Assembly: GCF_000753795.1 (NCBI RefSeq)
Contig: NZ_JPEO01000006.1
Span: 124,001-188,000, forward strand
Direction: 5' to 3'
Length of the DNA stretch: 64,000 bases
From: Shewanella mangrovi
Lineage (GTDB): Bacteria; Pseudomonadota; Gammaproteobacteria; Enterobacterales; Shewanellaceae
The notes beneath the pieces are model-generated. The model did no database searches. It saw nothing but the letters and a program-made list of their open reading frames with translations, and was not told where the DNA came from. Position 1 is the first letter of the stretch. Each line of letters opens with the position of its first letter. Shown piece after piece: positions 29,190 through 41,903 of this stretch. The translations under genes were made by a program, and so were the position numbers.

Positions 29190-29825
29190 TTAATAGTCAA
29201 AACCGGGCTGCGCTTTTACGCCACGGTCAAAAGCATGTTTGACGTTATTGATTTCGCTGACCGTATCAGCCAGTTCAATCAATTGCCGGTGACAATTGCG
29301 TCCGGTAATGATGACATGTTGCATCGGTGGCCTATTTTTCAGGGCTGTCAGCACCTTCTCGAGCTCCAGATAATGAAAGCTAACCATGTAGGTGAGTTCA
29401 TCCAACAACAACACATCAATGCTGTCATCGCTTAGCCATTGCTCAGCCGCTTGCCAGGCTTTCTCAGCAGCAGCGGTATCCTTGTCGCGATCTTGAGTAT
29501 CCCAGGTAAAGCCAGTCCCCATGACCTCAAACTGCACGCCAGCATTTTCCAACAACTTACGCTCGCCACATTCCCACGAGCCCTTAATAAATTGCACCAC
29601 GGCAGCATTTTTACCATGCCCTACGGCACGCGCAACCGTACCAAATCCGGCGGTGGATTTGCCTTTGCCATTTCCTGTGAGCACCAACAGCACACCCTTT
29701 TCATCGCTGGCCGCCGCAACACGCGCATCAACCGCTTGCTTAAGTTTCTGTTGGCGCGCCTTATGACGCGCTGCCTTTTGCTGTTCGTTGGCCGGCGGCT
29801 GGTTTGGATTCTGTTCTTCAGTCAC
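29190..29825 (-). CDS. cobO: Cob(I)yrinic acid a,c-diamide adenosyltransferase
   Basis: A 211-residue BtuR/CobO/CobP-type adenosyltransferase that adds the 5'-deoxyadenosyl ligand to reduced corrinoids. The P-loop is GNGKGKSTAGFG; the conserved ELTYMVSFHYL and HVIITGRNCHRQLIELAD segments follow. The start appears to be GTG at 29825; the ATGs nearby are out of frame. It is the last gene of the cobalamin run, 51 bases after cobU. Confidence 0.95.
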   Translation of the reverse strand: MTEEQNPNQPPANEQQKAARHKARQQKLKQAVDARVAAASDEKGVLLVLTGNGKGKSTAGFGTVARAVGHGKNAAVVQFIKGSWECGERKLLENAGVQFEVMGTGFTWDTQDRDKDTAAAEKAWQAAEQWLSDDSIDVLLLDELTYMVSFHYLELEKVLTALKNRPPMQHVIITGRNCHRQLIELADTVSEINNVKHAFDRGVKAQPGFDY

Positions 29826-29876
29826 GGTGACATCTCATGAAAATATTGGCAGCTAAGCATAACAAGTTGTATGGAT

Positions 29877-30395
29877 TCAGTCTTTTAAACTAAGGGGTAA
29901 ACCTGCCACTACTAACGTGACGCGGTCAGCGATCGCCGCGAGTTGTTGATTAAGCCAACCCGCCTCATCGACAAAGCGGCGGCTGAGTTCGCCTAATGGG
30001 ACGATGCCGGAACCGACTTCATTGCTGACCAGCAGTAGTTCACCATCAAACTGCTGTACTGCCTGACAAAGCCTTTGACGACATTGCGCCATATCCGCCT
30101 CGGCTAACAATTGATTGGTCAACCACAAGGTTAAGCAGTCCACCAATACCATGTGATGATGTCCGGACAAACTGCTGAGGGTTTCGCTGAGCGCTAACGG
30201 GGTTTCCAGCAGCTGCCACTCCGTCACACTGCTACTGCGTTGCTGCTGATGCTGCTGAATGCGCTGGGTCATTTCATTATCTTCCGCCGTAGCGGTCGCA
30301 ATATAGATAGCAGATGAGTGGCCAGATTGCTGGACGAGTTGTTCGGCGTAACGGCTCTTGCCACTGCGGGCGCCGCCTAAAATCAGCTGTATCAT
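29877..30395 (-). CDS. cobU: Adenosylcobinamide kinase/phosphate guanylyltransferase
   Basis: A 172-residue bifunctional nucleotide-loop assembly enzyme that phosphorylates adenosylcobinamide and transfers GMP to it. P-loop GGARSGKSRYAEQL at the very N-terminus, DCLTLWLTNQL, and the conserved VSNEVGSGIVPLGELSRRFVD region. The start codon overlaps the cobS reading frame by four bases, so the order cobS-cobU is translationally coupled. Confidence 0.96.
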   Translation of the reverse strand: MIQLILGGARSGKSRYAEQLVQQSGHSSAIYIATATAEDNEMTQRIQQHQQQRSSSVTEWQLLETPLALSETLSSLSGHHHMVLVDCLTLWLTNQLLAEADMAQCRQRLCQAVQQFDGELLLVSNEVGSGIVPLGELSRRFVDEAGWLNQQLAAIADRVTLVVAGLPLSLKD

Positions 30396-31177
30396 CCGCC
30401 GCTGTTCCGACCAACGAGCAGTAGGATATAGATAGCAAGCTCACTGAGTTGCTGTGCGGCACCGAGCGTATCACCGGTATAGCCGCCAATTTGGCTACGC
30501 AGCCAGAATACCAACGCAAAGCGGATAATCACTGCGCAGACAATAAAGGTAACGATTGATGCGGGCGCGACCAGCATCACGACTAATACCCCGGTAAGCA
30601 GCAGAATGCCAAGGTCATTTAGACTTTGCTGATGCGCTAAAGGTTTACTTTTGCCGTCGTCGCGGACATAGGCTTCGCTGTAGATAAGGCTCGCAGCGAT
30701 GACGCGACTGAGTGTATGCGCCAGAATTAACGCAAAAAATGCCGATACCGGATCGTACAACGCCAACTCGGTTAGTAACTCGAACTTCAGCAGTAGCACC
30801 AATACCAGCGCTAGCGCACCATAACTGCCTAAACGGCTGTCTTTCATGATGCTGAGTTTGTCGGCAATGCTCCAGCCACCGCCAAAGCCATCGGCGGTGT
30901 CGGCTAAACCATCTTCATGAAATCCGCCCGTCAGCAACACGCTGGTCAGCATCGCCAGCACGATGGCAATCGACATTGGTAGCGCCAACGATACTAACCA
31001 CATCACTAAGGCGGAGACGCCACCCACTATCAGGCCAACCAGACCAAAATAGCGGCTGGCGCGATTCAGGCTGTCGCTGTCTACATTGATTTGCGACGGG
31101 ACTGGGATGCGCGTAAAAAAACCTATCGCAATCAGTAGCAGTCGCAGTTGTTCCAGCCAGACAGCCCGATCTCTCAT
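30392..31177 (-). CDS. cobS: Cobalamin synthase (adenosylcobinamide-GDP ribazoletransferase)
   Basis: A 261-residue polytopic membrane enzyme that joins adenosylcobinamide-GDP and alpha-ribazole. The family signature is intact: GGFHEDGLADTADGFGGGW followed by KLSIMKDSRLGSYGALALVL, with several membrane helices. The start shares one base with the cobT stop. Confidence 0.96.
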   Translation of the reverse strand: MRDRAVWLEQLRLLLIAIGFFTRIPVPSQINVDSDSLNRASRYFGLVGLIVGGVSALVMWLVSLALPMSIAIVLAMLTSVLLTGGFHEDGLADTADGFGGGWSIADKLSIMKDSRLGSYGALALVLVLLLKFELLTELALYDPVSAFFALILAHTLSRVIAASLIYSEAYVRDDGKSKPLAHQQSLNDLGILLLTGVLVVMLVAPASIVTFIVCAVIIRFALVFWLRSQIGGYTGDTLGAAQQLSELAIYILLLVGRNSGG

Positions 31178-32244
31178 TAAGCGGCTCCAGATTTCAGCAT
31201 AGGCTCAACCACTGAAGTCACACCCGCTTCATCAAAGCTCGCCATTTCGTTGTAAAAGGCAACGGCCGCCTGCAGCAATGGCAGCGCCAGCGCCGCGCCA
31301 GTACCTTCACCCAACCGCAAGCCCAAACGCAACATAGGGCGTGCATTCAAACGTAATAGCAAACGTCTATGACCGTGCTCTCCAGACTCGTGCGAGAAGA
31401 TCAGGTAGTCGCGTACCGCTGGCGCCAGCTCAACCGCAGCCAATGCCGCCACAGATGCGATAAAACCATCGACCAATACTGGCACGCCAAACTCAGCTGC
31501 TGCCAAAATAGTGCCGGTCATCTGCACGATTTCATAACCGCCCAAACACGCCAAAATCTGAATCGGATTCGTCAGGTGTGAATAGTGCTCTAGCAAGGCT
31601 TGCTCCACAATAATACGTTTACGTTTTAACGCAACGATGTCGATGCCAGTGCCCTTACCGGTACATTCGGCCACCGGAATGCCTGTCAACGCTGCCATAA
31701 CGGCGGCGGCCGAAGTGGTGTTACCAATGCCCATTTCGCCTATTGCCAACAGGTTACTGCCATTGGCCACATGACGTTCTACCAACTCACGGGCAAAGGC
31801 AAAACCTTTATGCACAGTGTCGATGCTCATCGCGGCTTCTTTGTGCATCGCTTGAGTACCGTTACCCAGACGTTGGTTGATGATGCGCGCATCATCCACT
31901 GGGGTTTTAATGCCACAATCAATCACTTCTAGCGCCATCCCATTTTGGCGACAGAAAACATTGATCGCAGCGCCACCATTCACAAAGTTCGCAACCATCT
32001 GCGTGGTAATGTCACTGTCACCAATCGATACGCCGTAATCGGCAATACCGTGGTCGCCAGCAAACACCAGCATGGTGGGTTTGTTGATCGCTAATTTGTC
32101 AGTAGCGGAAGTTAACTGAATACGCCCTAATTGCAGTGCCAGTGATTCGAGTTCACCGAGAGCACCAAGGGGCTTGGTTTTATTGTCAATACACGAGTGT
32201 ATCTCACTATCAAGTGAGTGATTAACTGGGGATACCTTGTACAT
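31177..32244 (-). CDS. cobT: Nicotinate-nucleotide-dimethylbenzimidazole phosphoribosyltransferase
   Basis: A 355-residue enzyme that activates the lower base to alpha-ribazole 5'-phosphate. Recognisable blocks are [41 protein letters not shown] and [15 protein letters not shown] (catalytic Glu region). Length is normal. It lies 20 bases after btuC and one base against cobS, within one operon. Confidence 0.97.
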   Translation of the reverse strand: MYKVSPVNHSLDSEIHSCIDNKTKPLGALGELESLALQLGRIQLTSATDKLAINKPTMLVFAGDHGIADYGVSIGDSDITTQMVANFVNGGAAINVFCRQNGMALEVIDCGIKTPVDDARIINQRLGNGTQAMHKEAAMSIDTVHKGFAFARELVERHVANGSNLLAIGEMGIGNTTSAAAVMAALTGIPVAECTGKGTGIDIVALKRKRIIVEQALLEHYSHLTNPIQILACLGGYEIVQMTGTILAAAEFGVPVLVDGFIASVAALAAVELAPAVRDYLIFSHESGEHGHRRLLLRLNARPMLRLGLRLGEGTGAALALPLLQAAVAFYNEMASFDEAGVTSVVEPMLKSGAA

Positions 32245-32264
32245 ACGATTCCATCCTGATTGAT

Positions 32265-33302
32265 TTACTGTCCGCGTCTTCGTAATACGAACAGGAAAAA
32301 CACACTACCTACAGCCGAGGTGAGCACGCCCACCGGCAATTCCTGTGAAGGCAGTACACTTCTAGCGAGCACATCTACCCACACCATAAACAGGCCACCT
32401 ACTATCGCCGTCAGCAATATCGGTTGCTGTCCGGGCAATAACAGACGTACCAGATGGGGCACCATCAACCCCACAAACCCAATCCCGCCACAATGTGCCA
32501 CCAAAGTTGCGGTGATGAGCGAGCACAACAGCAACATTCCCAGCCGCATTTTCACTACCCTGACCCCCAGAGTGTGTGCGGTCTCATCACCACTTAACAT
32601 GGCAAGGATCTGTCGCTTTTGGCCAAACACTAAGCCAAGTGCAATGGTCACTACGCCTACCGGCAACCACAAACTGTGCCACTCGGCCTGAGCAAAACTG
32701 CCCATGGTCCAAAACAGCATAGACTGCGCCGCCAACGGCGTAGAGAAGTACAACAACAAGCTGGTAAGTGCGCCAAACATGAATGACACCGCCACACCGG
32801 ACAGCAACATACGTTCGACTTGGCTCGTCATCCTATGCCCCGCTAATGCCAGTACCAGCAACACTGACAAACAGGCCCCCAGAAATGCCCCGGCGGGCAA
32901 GGATAAACCAGCCAACACTGTCCCACCGGTCAGGGTTATCGCCAACACAGCGCCAAAAGAGGCACCAGAGCTAATCCCAAACAGATAAGGATCTGCCAGC
33001 GGATTACGCGTGACGCTTTGCAATACAAAGCCACTCAGCGCTAAACCCGCTCCTGCAGTAAATGCCAAAATGATCCTTGGTAAACGCAGCTCCCAGATAA
33101 TCTGTTCACGAATGCCGGACACTTGCCCCATGTCCAACCAGCGCTTACCCAGTACATTGAGTACATCCACCACACCAATTTCCGCCGCCCCAAAGCTGGC
33201 TGCCAGCAGCGGCGTTAGCACTAACAACATCAGCAGCAGACACCAGCAAAGAGTGCCGCGTCTAGGCTGTGCTGCCAGCAGGTTGTCAGGCGTTATTGGC
33301 AT
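32265..33302 (-). CDS. btuC: Vitamin B12-type ABC transporter permease
   Basis: 345 residues of the FecCD/BtuC family with about ten membrane helices. Typical landmarks: [39 protein letters not shown] and the late [17 protein letters not shown]. The ATG at 33302, with TGAGG nine bases upstream, is preferred; it overlaps the end of btuD by 17 bases. FecCD permeases also import haem and siderophores, but the position between btuD and cobT argues for corrinoids. Confidence 0.88.
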   Translation of the reverse strand: MPITPDNLLAAQPRRGTLCWCLLLMLLVLTPLLAASFGAAEIGVVDVLNVLGKRWLDMGQVSGIREQIIWELRLPRIILAFTAGAGLALSGFVLQSVTRNPLADPYLFGISSGASFGAVLAITLTGGTVLAGLSLPAGAFLGACLSVLLVLALAGHRMTSQVERMLLSGVAVSFMFGALTSLLLYFSTPLAAQSMLFWTMGSFAQAEWHSLWLPVGVVTIALGLVFGQKRQILAMLSGDETAHTLGVRVVKMRLGMLLLCSLITATLVAHCGGIGFVGLMVPHLVRLLLPGQQPILLTAIVGGLFMVWVDVLARSVLPSQELPVGVLTSAVGSVFFLFVLRRRGQ

Positions 33303-34128
33303 CTGTGACAACCTCATTATTCGTCTCACTGTCATTGCTAAAGCCATTTTCGTGATGATAACCATAGTAATAATGGATTAACGGCTTCGCTAATTGCGGA
33401 TGTGGTGTCACTTTGCAACAGACACCAAACACCTGCGAAATTTGACTCTCCGTCAGCACCTCTTCTGCTGCACCAAAGGCGACACAACGCCCCTGAGACA
33501 ACAACAACAGCTCATCGCACAGCGCCGATGCCAAGTTCAAATCATGAATTGAAGCGATAACCGTGATCCCGAGACTGCGTACCAGTTCGAGAATCTGAAT
33601 TTGATAACGGATATCCAGATGATTTGTCGGCTCATCAAGAATCAATAATGAAGGTCGCTGCACTATCGCCCGGGCGATTAACGCTCGCTGTTTTTCGCCA
33701 CCAGAAAGGTGACTAAAAGACGCATATGCTTTGTCGGCCAATCCAACCTGGCATAACGCTGAGTGAATAGCGTTATTATCCTCCTTGTTATCCCATTGGA
33801 AAAGGCCTTTATAAGGGGTCAGACCGGTGGCCACTATTTGCTGAACATTGGTGTTCATTTCGGTCGGAGTGTCCTGTAACACCACCGCCACCGTTTGCGC
33901 AAAGGTTTTATGACTTATGCTATTGATTTCTTTATCATTAAGTAGGACTTTACCCGCTTGTGGCTGGTGATAGCGATATAGGCAGCGAAGTAAACTGGAC
34001 TTACCAGCACCGTTGGGACCGATTAACCCCAGCATTTTGCCCGGTTGCAGCGCAAAACTTACGTCTTGCAAAATCTGCGTGCCGTCGGCTGACCAACTGA
34101 GATTTTCTGCCCTGAGGGCAGCATTCAT
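33286..34128 (-). CDS. btuD: Vitamin B12-type ABC transporter ATP-binding protein
   Basis: A 280-residue ABC ATPase. Walker A GPNGAGKSSLLR, signature LSGGEKQRALIARA, Walker B LLILDEPTNHLD and the switch His in ASIHDLNLA. The C-terminal 25 residues are hydrophilic and poorly conserved. It pairs with the overlapping permease. No periplasmic corrinoid-binding gene (btuF) occurs next to it in this window. Confidence 0.9.
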   Translation of the reverse strand: MNAALRAENLSWSADGTQILQDVSFALQPGKMLGLIGPNGAGKSSLLRCLYRYHQPQAGKVLLNDKEINSISHKTFAQTVAVVLQDTPTEMNTNVQQIVATGLTPYKGLFQWDNKEDNNAIHSALCQVGLADKAYASFSHLSGGEKQRALIARAIVQRPSLLILDEPTNHLDIRYQIQILELVRSLGITVIASIHDLNLASALCDELLLLSQGRCVAFGAAEEVLTESQISQVFGVCCKVTPHPQLAKPLIHYYYGYHHENGFSNDSETNNEVVTDANNA

Positions 34129-34257
34129 GAGCCACCTCCGCGTTGTTCGCTCATCAAAAAATCGCTTAAGGCTACCAGCTTCACTGAGACTGTCACTCTG
34201 TTTCCTGAATAATTAAGAGCTTAGCCTAGGTTTATAGGGCTGATAAACAGAGAAAGG

Positions 34258-34920
34258 TTAGAAGTTCCAGTGTAGTCGCCCGGAACATTGCCACTCACCA
34301 TCAACTTCGGACGCAAACAGGCTAATTTTCACAACCGAACCGTAAGGCAAGTCAAACGCATTAAATAATCCGGCAGCAGGTAACTCGCCGGGGCAAATGA
34401 CATCACTCATAAGCGAGCGGATCACGCCCCCATGAGTCACTAACATCGCATAGTCTTTGTCGGCTTTTAATAACTGTTGCTGCAGCTCTTTCCAGCCGGT
34501 AACAACGCGTTGATGAAACTCACGTACGGGTTCACCGTGTGGCGGGGTGATATCAAGAGGGTCTTGCCAAAAGGCAATCAATTCGTCGCTATGACAGGCT
34601 TCTAATTCTGCAAAAGGAACGCCGTCCCAATCACCAAAATCAAGCTCAGACAACCACGGCGAGACTTGCAACGAACGCTCAAAAAACTCTGGCATATCAT
34701 CAACTAACGCATCGGCAAAATCACAACAGCGACGTAGCGGAGAACTGAGGATAGACAGACGAGCACCGTCAATATCATCAGAGATGATGCGCCATGCATC
34801 CCACATCTGCTCTTCACCCACAATACTCAAAGGCACGTCGGTTTTACCGCGTAACATCTCACCACCTTCACAGTGGCCATGCCGCATCAAGTATATCGTC
34901 AATTTACGGGTTCGGGTCAT
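34258..34920 (-). CDS. cobC: Histidine phosphatase, probable alpha-ribazole phosphatase
   Basis: 220 residues of the histidine phosphatase superfamily. The phosphohistidine motif is LMRHGHCEGGEMLRGKTD, with the second conserved His in LVTHGGVIRSLMSD and an Arg in SSPLRRCCDFADAL. Location next to btuD-cobT-cobS-cobU supports removal of the 5'-phosphate of alpha-ribazole or cobalamin phosphate. It is separated from btuD by 129 bases, so it may be the first gene of the operon or its own unit. Divergent from metH. Confidence 0.85.
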   Translation of the reverse strand: MTRTRKLTIYLMRHGHCEGGEMLRGKTDVPLSIVGEEQMWDAWRIISDDIDGARLSILSSPLRRCCDFADALVDDMPEFFERSLQVSPWLSELDFGDWDGVPFAELEACHSDELIAFWQDPLDITPPHGEPVREFHQRVVTGWKELQQQLLKADKDYAMLVTHGGVIRSLMSDVICPGELPAAGLFNAFDLPYGSVVKISLFASEVDGEWQCSGRLHWNF

Positions 34921-34994
34921 GCTGGATCCTTTGCTTCAACTCGGGTTCTTGCTGCCAATTTCACCTTGCCGCAGTAACCTTGAATCCGTATCAT

Positions 34995-35018
34995 GGACGT
35001 CTATACGTATAAATGTCC
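34995..35018. promoter_or_regulatory. Three tandem MetJ-like boxes between cobC and metH
   Basis: Three contiguous 8-mers read GGACGTCT, ATACGTAT and AAATGTCC. Against the MetJ box AGACGTCT they match seven, six and five of eight positions in the correct 8-base phase. They sit 130 bases before the metH ATG and 75 before the cobC ATG, so repression by MetJ-SAM of one or both is likely. Confidence 0.65.
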
Positions 35019-35148
35019 AAAACAACCCATTAATTAAGCCTGCAGCCGCATCTAAGATGCCATAATTACGGCGTATGCCGAATGTGATCTGGATCATACA
35101 ACAATTGTAGGCATTTGTGTCCATGGCATGAAGAAAAGGTTTTTAACG

Positions 35149-38871
<3,723 letters not shown>

Positions 38872-38903
38872 TCGGCCAGCGCTCGCAGCCAACATCCCCG
38901 TTC

Positions 38904-38930
38904 AAAAGGCACTCCTCAGTGCCTTTTGTC
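38904..38930 (+). terminator. Terminator of metH
   Basis: AAAAGGCACT and AGTGCCTTTT pair around CCTC, followed by GTCTTTT, 33 bases past the stop. Confidence 0.88.
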
Positions 38931-39166
38931 TTTTCAGTACAGCACGACTTATTTGGCCTAAGCATGCATAACTCAATGTTGCCACGGCCACACTCTCAGC
39001 GAGATTTGTGCGGCAAAGATGAAATTTTCATGGCGGCGTCATAAATCACTTTGCCAACCGTGGCTTTTCAGCTATAAAGCACGCCAATCGGCGACTATGC
39101 TTGTAGTAGCCAGCATTTTGATTTCTTCAGGATGTTCAGTCCTTACTATTCGAGCGTTTACAAAAC

Positions 39167-40573
39167 ATGATACAAAGCAATGAGCCGAAAATTGTTATCG
39201 GTAGTGATGAGTGGTGCGCGTTTCCTACGCTTAATATCCCCGCCATTAAGGCGCGCGTGGATTCTGGTGCCAAAACCTCATCATTGCATGCCATCAATAT
39301 TCAGCCTTTTTCGCGCAACGGCGAGCCGTGGGTGTCATTTGAGGTGCATCCGATTCAGGATAACCGCAAAGTCACAGTCCATTGCGAAGCGAAAGTGATC
39401 GATCAGCGCATCATCAAAAGCTCCAGTGGCGATCGTGAAAAGCGCTTGGTGATCCGTGTACCGCTCGCTCTGGGTGAACAACTGTGGGATGTCGAAGTGA
39501 CCCTGACCAATCGCGACAGCATGGGCTATCGTATGCTGCTGGGGCGCGAAGCAATGCATGGCCGTACACTGGTTGATCCGGCGGGACACTGCTTGCTGGG
39601 TGAACGCTTATCCGATCAACTTGCCCACTTATATCAGGCACCCGAGATCCGCACTACTGGCCTTAAAATCGGCCTGTTAGCGAGTAACCCGAGCCTGTAC
39701 AGCAACCGCCGCATTATTGAAGCCGCTGAAAGTCGTGGCCACGAGATCCAGTTTTTTAATATCAAAAACTGCTATATGAAGCTCGATGCCACCCGGCCGG
39801 AAATTCACTACCGTGGCGGTTTAGTGTTGAATGAGCTCGATGCCGTCATTCCGCGGATTCGGCCGAGCATGACCTTCTATGCCTGCACTCTGTTGCGCCA
39901 GTTTGAGTCGCTCGGCATTTACTGCTTAAACAACTCTGACGCCATTGCCCAATCGCGCGATAAACTGCGGGCGTTGCAACTGTTGCTGGATAATGGTCTG
40001 GACATTCCCACCACCGGCTTCGCCAATTCACCACTCGACACGGGCGATTTGATCAACATGGTCGGTGGCGCACCGCTGATCATCAAGCTATTGGAAGGTA
40101 CCCAAGGTAAAGGCGTGGTGTTGGCAGAGACCCGCAAAGCGGCAGAGAGTGTGATTAACGCCTTTAAGAGCCTGAATGCCAACATTCTAGTGCAGGAATT
40201 TATCAAAGAATCGAGCGGCAAAGATCTGCGCTGCTTTGTGGTTGATGGCAAAGTGGTGGCCTCAATTCAACGAGTGGCGGCACCGGGCGAGTTCCGCGCC
40301 AATATTCATCAAGGTGGTCGTGCAGAACTGATTAAAATTACCCCGGAAGAGCGCCGTATTGCCATTAAAGCGGCCAAAGCGATGGAGCTAAAAGTCGCGG
40401 GTGTGGATCTGATTCGCTCTAACAAAGGGCCGTTACTGCTGGAAGTGAACTCATCACCTGGCCTTGAGGGGATTGAAACCGCTACTAACGAAGATATTGC
40501 CGCGAAGATGATAATGGCAATTGAAAAGCAGTTGGCGGGACGACGTAAAGCTGATGCAACCAGTGCTAAATAG
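39167..40573 (+). CDS. RimB-like protease domain fused to RimK-type ATP-grasp ligase
   Basis: 468 residues. Residues 8-145 form a retropepsin-like domain of the ATP-dependent zinc protease/RimB family with the motif D32[10 protein letters not shown] and the later LLGREAM. Residues of about 165-460 are a RimK-type ATP-grasp ligase ([64 protein letters not shown]). In other bacteria RimK adds glutamate to the C-terminus of ribosomal protein S6 and RimB is encoded nearby as its modulator; here both are one chain. The domain assignment is firm, the S6 substrate is inferred. Monocistronic with a good terminator. Confidence 0.9.
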   Translation: MIQSNEPKIVIGSDEWCAFPTLNIPAIKARVDSGAKTSSLHAINIQPFSRNGEPWVSFEVHPIQDNRKVTVHCEAKVIDQRIIKSSSGDREKRLVIRVPLALGEQLWDVEVTLTNRDSMGYRMLLGREAMHGRTLVDPAGHCLLGERLSDQLAHLYQAPEIRTTGLKIGLLASNPSLYSNRRIIEAAESRGHEIQFFNIKNCYMKLDATRPEIHYRGGLVLNELDAVIPRIRPSMTFYACTLLRQFESLGIYCLNNSDAIAQSRDKLRALQLLLDNGLDIPTTGFANSPLDTGDLINMVGGAPLIIKLLEGTQGKGVVLAETRKAAESVINAFKSLNANILVQEFIKESSGKDLRCFVVDGKVVASIQRVAAPGEFRANIHQGGRAELIKITPEERRIAIKAAKAMELKVAGVDLIRSNKGPLLLEVNSSPGLEGIETATNEDIAAKMIMAIEKQLAGRRKADATSAK

Positions 40574-40589
40574 TCGATAAGTATCTTAG

Positions 40590-40616
40590 GAGCGATCATC
40601 TGATCGCTCTTTTTTT
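40590..40616 (+). terminator. Terminator of the rimK-like gene
   Basis: GAGCGATCA and TGATCGCTC form a 9-bp stem (short TC loop), followed by eight T residues. Confidence 0.9.
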
Positions 40617-41080
40617 GAACCTATTTTTGCAAGTGCCGTTACACACCTAAGTCAAAGTTGATGCACTCGTTATAGAGCAACATCAATAATCAGCTTGTTT
40701 TTAAGGGGTAGTAAAGACAAAAATTTATTATATTCTGTCTCAAATATTGCTTTCTATAAAACAGAGTAACAAACGTATAAATTTGTTTCATTTATTACAT
40801 ATGAATACGGTCATATTTTATTTTTCCACTGTATCAATTTGTATTACACCCACTTACACAAAATAAAAATAAAACAACTAAAATCAGTAACTTATTATTT
40901 TTACAAGCGTAAAGATATTTTTTAAAAACCAATTCCCTCTATAACACTTAAGATATTCAATAAAGCTTCAAAATAAATCACCGATACTCATATTTGGTTA
41001 GGTTTAATTTAGTCATCAACAGCAACTAATAAGACTTGGCTTCCAATATAAAACAACAACTTTATATAATGGAGACACCT
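40617..41080. other. AT-rich gene-free region
   Basis: About 460 bases with strikingly high A+T, especially from 40690 to 41000, unlike the surrounding genes. No open frame of note, no tRNA, and no clear repeat. It presumably carries the promoter of the gene at 41081. Such composition is typical of H-NS-bound or horizontally acquired DNA. Confidence 0.6.
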
Positions 41081-41680
41081 ATGAATATCTCAGGCATATC
41101 TTCACTGACGACTATGCCGTCTATCACCAGTTCGACAGCAACCTCCTTGCAAAACCAGTTGCAGGCATTGGTCGGTTCGATTAATTCAGGCGATCTCGCC
41201 TCAGCACAAGACAGCTTCGATGCGATTGTGAGCGCCTTACCATCGAGTAGCAGTGGATTTAGTGACTCAGATCCGGTCGGACAATTTCTATCAGCGGTTG
41301 AAACGAGTTTAGCGGACGGCGATCTGAGCAGCTTACAAAGTGCGGCTGACACTTTCTCCAGCCTCACCCCACCAACCAATGGTGAAATGCCACCTCCTCC
41401 ACCGACAGCAAATCATGACAGCAGCAGTGATAATCTACTGAGTTTGATCTCTGCCTTAAACGATGGCGATACGGACAGTGCTCAGAGTGCATATGATTCA
41501 CTTATCGCCTCTTTGAGCGCTAATGATAGCGAGTCAGACGACAGTGATAATCCGTTAAAAAACGCCTTGTCTCAAATTGGTGATGCGCTGGATAGTGGCG
41601 ACACAGCACAGGCACAAAGTTACTTGCAAGATATATTGCACAATCTGGCGCCCGGTTCTCTGGTCAACGCCTCAGTATAA
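41081..41680 (+). CDS. Acidic four-repeat protein of unknown function
   Basis: 199 residues, start at the ATG at 41081 behind GGAG (spacing six). No signal peptide or membrane helix. The protein is built of four degenerate units of about 30 residues, each a hydrophobic helix followed by (S/D)GD(L/T) and a Q-S/A-rich helix: SGDLASAQDSF (37), DGDLSSLQSAA (80), DGDTDSAQSAY (128) and SGDTAQAQSYL (172). A proline run (PPPPP) divides the two halves. Very rich in Ser and Asp, no cysteine. I do not recognise a family; the units look like helical hairpins akin to TPR-type repeats. It lies between AT-rich DNA and a collagen-like gene. Confidence 0.75.
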   Translation: MNISGISSLTTMPSITSSTATSLQNQLQALVGSINSGDLASAQDSFDAIVSALPSSSSGFSDSDPVGQFLSAVETSLADGDLSSLQSAADTFSSLTPPTNGEMPPPPPTANHDSSSDNLLSLISALNDGDTDSAQSAYDSLIASLSANDSESDDSDNPLKNALSQIGDALDSGDTAQAQSYLQDILHNLAPGSLVNASV

Positions 41681-41903
41681 ACAGCCGCATGCGTATAAAG
41701 AATGTCGCTAACCACGTGTAATAATGAGTGTTGGCGGCATTTTTATTGTCTTCAATCCTGCGTCACGCAGCAAGCAACAGGTCTGATCTTATATCGGTGT
41801 CCGCTAATATTTTGCCTTTTCCAGCAAGCTGGCTAATGCTTAATCCTTTGCTGTTCTAGCGTTCGGGATTACGGACGATTGCTACAAGCACGAGGAAAGC
41901 GGA

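Noticed and set aside
34921..35127. Possible cobalamin riboswitch between cobC and metH
   Set aside because: No B12-box-like sequence or paired core was found on either strand; the MetJ-type boxes explain the region better.
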